NCBI GenBank assembly: GCA_036250195.1
Contig: JAVHZZ010000001.1
Coordinates: 374,648,707-374,712,706 of the forward strand
Reading direction: 5' to 3'
DNA from: Mixophyes australis
Taxonomy: Eukaryota > Chordata > Amphibia > Anura > Limnodynastidae
DNA length: 64,000 bases
The position numbers and the translations under genes were made by a program. The notes beneath the pieces are model-generated. The model ran no database searches and had not been told where the DNA came from. It worked only from the letters and a program-made list of their open reading frames with translations. This document shows, piece by piece, positions 58,334 to 64,000 of the stretch (within the stretch, counting starts at the first letter, position 1; the number at the start of each line of letters is the position of its first letter).

Positions 58334-58730
58334 TTAACCCGTGCATGATACTCATGCATTCTAGTCAAATCAAGCTACTTAAGGTGTTAAAAAGGTTCTT
58401 GTCATGCATTTGGGCCTAGCCCAGGCCTCCTCAGGGGAAGAGCGTTACTTCCCGACGCAAGCGCCCTTTTTTAACGTGGTTTTGTCCACATGTCACCACC
58501 TCATCATTTTTCTCCATCACCTCATCCTTCATCTTCATCGCCACATCCTTCATCAAGCTACTTAAGGTGTTAAAAACTCCCCACTGTCACCCCCGGCAAC
58601 CACCAACCACTCCCAACTGTCACTTCTCCTTCAAGAAATATATATAGGTCAGTGTATAACTCTGCCCAGCAGGTGGTGCTGCAGCTTGGTTTTTTTTTCC
58701 ACACACGCCACTAGGCATTTATATAGTAGA
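58331..58730 (-). mobile_element. Helitron-like candidate, copy 3 (internal duplication)
   Basis: Same termini as copy 1, next to (TA)n at 58302-58330. The word TCAAGCTACTTAAGGTGTTAAA occurs at 58369 and again at 58554, indicating an internal duplication, and the block CACTGTCACCCCCGG is shared with copy 1 but not copy 2. Confidence 0.5.
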
Positions 58731-60036
58731 TATATATATTTAAATCAAGCAAAAGCAGAGCGCCTCATAGTGTAATATATTAGGTATAATAGAACCTAAA
58801 AAATGGAATATATGCATACCGGATAACACTTGTCAAATGGCCTTATTGGATGGTGGATCCTCGCTTATATCAGAATATCCCTCTGGGTCTCGCCACACAT
58901 ATGAGAATAATGCAGAGACTGGTAATAATAGTGTTTTACTTTTATATAGACACTGGTGCACCTCGTGAAGATCTTTCCACACAAAATCACCATACAGTGA
59001 GCCCAAAAATAAAGAGATGTGATAAAGTAGCACTTAAAAAAGGGAAACAAGAGAGCCTCTTATCCACTTTCCCAGGTAATCCAATATAAAATATGCGTAC
59101 CAGATATAAAATGATCATCAGCACATCAATGGTATATGATGAAAATTATCTATAAATCAAAGATTTCTCCCCTTAGATAGTACATTTTTTGGAACTAATA
59201 ACAGGAATGGAAACGGTGGAGAAGATTACACACTTTGACACGCTTTCAAGCTTGTCAGCTTCTCAACTTCACTCGGAACTGAAACTCTGTGCCGCAAATC
59301 TGGCAGGAGTCTTGTCGCTCTCCCCTTGGACTGCTGGGAAATGTTGTTTTTCTTTAGCAGTCTCTGACGCTAGTGCGCATGTGCAGGCCATTTGGTTTGT
59401 CGGTGCTACGTTTATGTTTTCCAACACTATCATGGGAGATACCTGGGCATTAGCTTTTGATCTATTTGTGGAGATTGGCCTACAGAAATGGTCACATCTG
59501 TCCAATGAACTTTCATTTTGACATCAATGAAGTAATAAACCCTAAAAAGCTGAACAATTGTCACAAAAATAAGGGGAAAATAAGTAATTTACATATTTAA
59601 GGGTTTTTATTGGATGGAAATGTCACCTGCATCTAGACAGTAAATAACTGAGACAATGCCCTGAAGTGCCCTGTGAGTCCACTGCTCCAGGACACTGTTC
59701 TAGTAGAATAAAATTCCCTGACCAGATTTCTGTATGGAAATTGTTAATATGACTAACTATACACTGAATGTTTAATATCCTAAATCCTATTGTGCTTTTA
59801 TTAAATCCTATTTTTCTTCACTCAGTGATAAAATATGGCATGGTTTACATGACACACATGTTCCTATTTAAAAAGTCTGAATCTGACTGCCCAATCTGTT
59901 TCTTAGATTATGAAATATTGTATCTATTATCAACCATAAATACTAGTTTCCATTAAAGAATAATTTGCTTTATATATTTACTGTGGTTTCAACACCTTAA
60001 TAGGATTAAACATTATTCAGTGGTTTCCACTTAAGC

Positions 60037-60039
<3 letters not shown>
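58731..60039. other. No gene seen
   Basis: Includes a 110-aa ORF (59189-59521) without recognised domain. Unclassified. Confidence 0.4.

Positions 60040-60092
<53 letters not shown>
60040..60092. repeat. (TA)n microsatellite
   Basis: Pure TA tract directly left of a hAT terminus. Confidence 0.9.
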
Positions 60093-60094
<2 letters not shown>

Positions 60095-60096
60095 AT

Positions 60097-60340
60097 TAGA
60101 GATGTTCACTGACCCCTGGGTTTTTGTTTTGGTTTTGGATCCCGATTTTTGCTTTTTCCCCCCCTACATTATTATTAACCTTAATTACACTAATTTTATG
60201 TCATTTGCAGTTAATTTTGACCACCTCACTGGTCACAATGGAGCTCTCCTGAATTTCACTGGAGCCTTTGAAGAACACTGCTACCCCTCCTCTTTCTTTT
60301 CTACCTGTGACACTGCCCAACTGCACTAGAGACTAGAGGC
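60097..60340 (-). mobile_element. hAT 3' terminus fragment
   Basis: TAGAGATGTTCACTGACCC then TTTTTGTTTTGGTTTTGG resembles the reverse complement of the 3' end of the hAT at 40011 (TAGAGATGGTCACTGACCC). It is oriented on the minus strand and its other end was not found. Confidence 0.65.
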
Positions 60341-61669
60341 GCACAAAAGTACTGATCCAATATTGGCTGGCACCAGTACACTTACCGCTCTGGTGGTCAG
60401 TCTTGGATTCGTCTGTGCATGCTTTCCAGTTTACTCATGCACAGTGGAACTTGGAGTCCTGGCTTGGGCTTCTTGTTCCACATGTAGAAATATTAAATCT
60501 TAAAAAATAAAAAAAACTGTATAAGAAATATTTAAAACAATATTTATTTTGTAGCCACTCAGAATAGAAAAAATGGGTTATTTCAATAAATGAAGATTTT
60601 GCTATTAATATACCCTCTCATAGTGATAGGAGGATTGTGGCAGTACATGAACCATGGGGATCCTTGTTAAATAGGCTTCTCCATGCTTTGCATGGGGAAG
60701 TCTTCACTGGAAGCAGACGGTGAATCTCTTCCTATAATAAATAGACGCTTTAGAAAGTTTTAGCTTCTGCATGCCATATATTTTCAGTTCTGCCTTTTCA
60801 CTTGCTAGGTGTCCATTTGTTGATTTGTATATATATGTTTCTAGTACAAAACATATGACAATAAAGTTACTAATTAATCTTCATCCTGCTTTCACCATGA
60901 CTACTTTCTCTCCAGACACGCATAGGTAAACTTTCAGGCTATAAAATCAGCAAAAGACTCCAAGGTCACAGACACGACATCATGCTGTCTCTGGCTCTAA
61001 GTGTAGTCAGCTACACATCCCGTGTAGCTGACTACACTGTTGCAGTCAGCTACACAGGATAAGTGGATGGGTAGTATTACGGGGTACACTGGAGGGCAGA
61101 GGGGAAAGTAAGTACAAAGCTATAAGTCAAGGGTGGCATGTAAGAGAAAATCTGGAAGGCAGGAGTCATGTGTGAAAAAAGCTGGTGGGCAAGTGTTTTA
61201 TATTAGTGTGACCTGTGTATTGTGATCAGTGTATACCAGGTGTGTGATACCAGCGTAACCTGTGTATAGTTATCAGTATGTATAGGGTAAGTAAATAGAG
61301 TACCTGTTGTCTGCTTATTGCAGCAAGTTATTTTTCCTTTGATCCAAATTCTAACATTTGGAGCCACCCTCTAGAAACTTGTCACTGGGCAGCCGTGGAG
61401 CCTGGCTAGCATTCTGTATCATGCATTAGTGTATTTGGATTACAGTTGTGCTACTTTCTGTGAGTGATTTCACATTAGAAAGTACTGAAAGTAGAAGGAA
61501 AAAAAGGAAACAACCACTAGGTGGAGGACAAGGGTTTGTGCGAATGATGAGCCTCAGGTGATGAGAATTACTTTTGTTGCCCTTAGATGTTTGATGCACT
61601 GAACACTGTATTGAACTCAATGACGTTTAGGCAGAGGCAGGTTCCATCATATTGACTCAATTCTCCCTG
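60341..61669. other. No gene; perfect 17-bp palindrome at 61000-61038
   Basis: AGTGTAGTCAGCTACAC (61000-61016) is the exact inverse of 61022-61038; GTCAGCTACAC recurs at 61044. The rest is unclassified. Confidence 0.5.
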
Positions 61670-61824
61670 TCGGGTTTGAAAAAGTGGAGATGTTGCCTAT
61701 AGCAACCAATCAGATTCTAGTTAAGATTTATTTAGTGTATTCTACAAAATGACAGCTAGAATCTGATTGGTTGCTACAGGCAACATGTCCACTTTTTCAA
61801 ACCCACAGTTCAGTAAATATACCC
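61670..61824. mobile_element. Palindromic MITE, copy 4, left end truncated
   Basis: CGGGTTTGAAAAAGTGG... through CAGTAAATATACCC; arms as in 3688. The left outer ~15 bases are missing. Confidence 0.75.
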
Positions 61825-62357
61825 TTTAGTTTCAGAGCCTTGCACAAAACTTCAGGAAGAAATTAGATCAAAATCATTTCTGCAAAAGGTGTATTATTTA
61901 ATTTTCTGCAAGACACATAAACTGATTGCTACTAAAATGAGAAACTGGCATGGATTATTTTTCTAAATATATGTTAGCTTTGGGAACCCCAGCTGTTATA
62001 ATATAGAGGAGAGAGTACTATCCTGCTTACATTAATAGTAGGTTATACCTGAGGAAGTTGTATTTTCGTGTCTCTACCCTGGAATATAGGTTGGTTACAT
62101 ATTTATCATAATTATTGCTACTGATGCTTAAAATTGTTCAAAGTGGTTCTCAAATCAGTTTGTTGAACTGATTCTAAAGTTTGAAAATGTGCAATACATT
62201 CTTAAAGTTTACATAGACTAAAAAAGTTCAGGTAAATTGGAGTCAGGTGAATATGTTTGATCATGCTCAAGCTTATTTTGCATGCTTAAGTGGCTACATT
62301 GTATAGTCTTTTTAACATTTTCCATGTAAACAGCAATTTGAACTTCAAGCTGAACAT
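61825..62357. other. No gene seen
   Basis: Unclassified AT-rich sequence. Confidence 0.4.
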
Positions 62358-62365
62358 AGTTATAC

Positions 62366-62647
62366 CATACTTACCAACTTTTAAATTTTGAGCTCCTGGA
62401 GATCCTGGAGTAGGGGGGAGGGGGAGGGGGGCAGGAGGGGGTGAGACGTAGTAAATTGTGTCATTTGGCCCCTCCATGACAAAATCACCATTTTATCATG
62501 GGGGTGGGGCCAAAATGGCACGATTCACCACAAATTACGTCATTACGGCTACCATTCTGGCCCCTTCACTTAGAAGTGGATAGGATGCTTGCTCTCCCAG
62601 GAGCCAGGGAAACCTACTCAGATATTACGGGAGAGTGGGCAAGTATG
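62366..62647. mobile_element. hAT-type MITE, 8-bp TSD with one mismatch
   Basis: Ends CATACTTACCAAC and GTGGGCAAGTATG, a 13-base imperfect inverted repeat. AGTTATAC (62358-62365) and AGTAATAC (62648-62655) flank it. GC-rich centre, no coding capacity. Confidence 0.75.
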
Positions 62648-62655
62648 AGTAATAC

Positions 62656-63466
62656 TATATAATATAGACTGCAATCCCACATAGTGGGTGTTAATTTTTT
62701 CTTTAAATAGTAAGTTAAGTGCCTTTGAAGTATGAATCTGATCACTATCTCATTTTCAAAATCTCAGTGGAGGGCACAAAGCATGGTTGCCAGTCACACA
62801 CACAGGCTCACAGCTCTCAGCTTGTCTTGTGACGGCAGATGGGGGGCTGAGGAATTTGCAGTACACAGAGCAGATAGAGCACAGAAGGATGTTTCAAAGC
62901 CTCTCTGCTCACAACATCATTTGCAATTTGACTGTAAATGCCTTGGTAATTGCATGACACTTTGCAGAAATATATATCAGCCTGAAGCAACAAACCAAGG
63001 ACAAATGATAAATACCAAGATACTTCTTATAGTCTGCCACAGTAATTTATGTAACAGGAATGCTGCTTTAAGCTCCAAAATGCAGAGAAGGCTATTTTTT
63101 ATATTTTATTTTAATGCAAACTCTGATTGGTGGCAGCTGCCGTGTAGAACAGTAATACTGTGTCAGATGTCATACATGTGTTTTTGTTTCAAAGACAATT
63201 CAAGTCTAGAGCATAATGTACTACTATATGGAGTTAAGGAATCCATATGTCTGAACCAGATACTATTTGAATGAAAAAGACACAGTTTAATGACATAATT
63301 ATTACAAAAAAGCTAATTAACTACAGTTCTACTGTCCATATTCAGTATATTATGTTTTTTTTTATGGTTTCAAGCATTATTGGATTACAAGCTTACAAGA
63401 TTGGATTGATTACAGATGAAGACATCAGATGGTAAGTATATTGGGATTTTATATTTTGGTTACAAT
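62656..63466. other. No recognised gene
   Basis: Contains a 180-aa ORF (62732-63274) without domain signature and with biased composition; not called a gene. Confidence 0.4.
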
Positions 63467-64000
63467 TAGAGATGCTCAGGCTCGGTTGTCCGAGAACCGA
63501 ACATACCCGAACTTAGCAGATCTGAGTACTGAGCCGAGCCGTCTTGGTACTTTCGCGCTCGATTGGATTTGAAAACGAGGCAAAACGTGATTGTTACGTT
63601 GTCGGATCTCGCGTGTTTTGGATTCTATAAGTACCACCCTCCACGGCAATCCAGCGCCATTTCACAGAGAGACACAGAAGGGGTAGCACGGTTCTTGGCA
63701 GTCTCTAGTGCAGTTGGGCAGCGTCATAGGTATAAAAGAAAGAGGAGGAGTAACAGGGCTCTCTAAAGTCTCCAGACATTCTACTGAGTTATAGCTCACA
63801 CAGAAATAGGAGAGCTCCATTTCTCCACTGCTATTTGTCATTGCTGAAATATAAATAATAGGGCTGGCAGTCTTGTTCTAAATCTGCAGTCACTTTGTAC
63901 TGTGTTATTGTTAGGAACTCCCAAGTCAGCACAGTGAAACTCGGGAACTACTCTGAAGGCCAGGTGTTCGCTGGAGCCCCTAGTGGTGGGGACACACTGG
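63467..64000 (+). mobile_element. hAT 5' end, cut by window edge
   Basis: Starts TAGAGATGCTCAGGCTCGG, then subterminal TCCGAGAACCGAAC as in 40011, GTCGGATCTCG (63601-63611), TATAAGT (63626-63632) and GGCAATCCAGCGCCATTTCAC (63644-63664). An LTR begins at 63909. Transposase would lie beyond the window if present. Confidence 0.8.
63909..64000 (-). mobile_element. LTR of the 3916 family, cut by window edge
   Basis: TGTTAGGAACTCC and CTGGAGCCCCTAGTGGTGGG match the start of the LTR at 3916. By orientation this is the 3' end of a minus-strand LTR, nested in the hAT. Its second end is outside the window. Confidence 0.75.

Noticed and set aside
62732..63274. 180-codon ORF as host gene
   Set aside because: Composition is odd (poly-Phe run, Cys-rich), no domain, and no promoter or splice support.

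Overview
This window looks like intergenic or intronic DNA from a large vertebrate genome, most likely a frog (anuran amphibian). The evidence is the repeat mix: tRNA-headed SINEs with an L2-like tail, several hAT families, palindromic 3-bp-TSD MITEs, Ngaro-type tyrosine-recombinase retrotransposons, a Penelope-like element, Tc1 relics and long (TA)n tracts. I recognised no host protein-coding exon and no RNA gene. The species cannot be fixed from sequence alone. Almost every recognisable coding stretch belongs to a mobile element.

Left part (1-17 kb): GC-rich repeat debris, then solo LTR-like elements with 5-bp duplications (1811-3149 and 3916-4690, both with minus-strand promoter motifs) and a palindromic MITE (3688-3854). 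The main element is an 8.1-kb, nearly complete hAT transposon (5785-13905) inserted in a (TA)n tract. It carries 5' tandem arrays, a short leader ORF (7088-7447), an 875-codon BED-finger hAT transposase (7456-10083), a 20-bp stem-loop, three to four 558-bp units and about thirteen 77-bp units. LTR-like fragments and a minus-strand hAT derivative follow.

Middle part (17-39 kb): a long-TIR element (17134-17566), a 2.35-kb hAT-type element with an exact 8-bp duplication (17907-20258), a decayed Ngaro on the minus strand (about 21450-23380), an LTR fragment, a Tc1 transposase relic split by an unidentified insertion, a hAT transposase relic (26071-27000, minus), SINEs, three copies of a Helitron-like candidate, a solo LTR containing a MITE, a 1-kb foldback element and a deleted Tc1 copy.

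Right part (39-64 kb): a clear nested stack. An LTR (40047-40555, TSD CGAAC) lies inside a hAT derivative (40011-42721, TSD CTTTAAAC), which lies inside a Ngaro terminal repeat. Next is a longer Ngaro-type element (about 44612-51995) with gag-like, RT, RNase H, tyrosine recombinase and SGNH-hydrolase-like regions, broken by mutations and by a nested Penelope-like fragment (46415-47590). Further on are another LTR-like element (54808-55898), a hAT terminus (60097), two MITEs, and a hAT 5' end (63467) that itself contains an LTR cut by the window edge. The genes do not form a host pathway; they are parts of independent mobile elements in layers of insertion. The most notable observations are the hAT family with a shared promoter module and private tandem arrays, the Ngaro hydrolase, the nested insertion chronology, and a 24-bp patch shared between a Tc1 relic and the nearby hAT.
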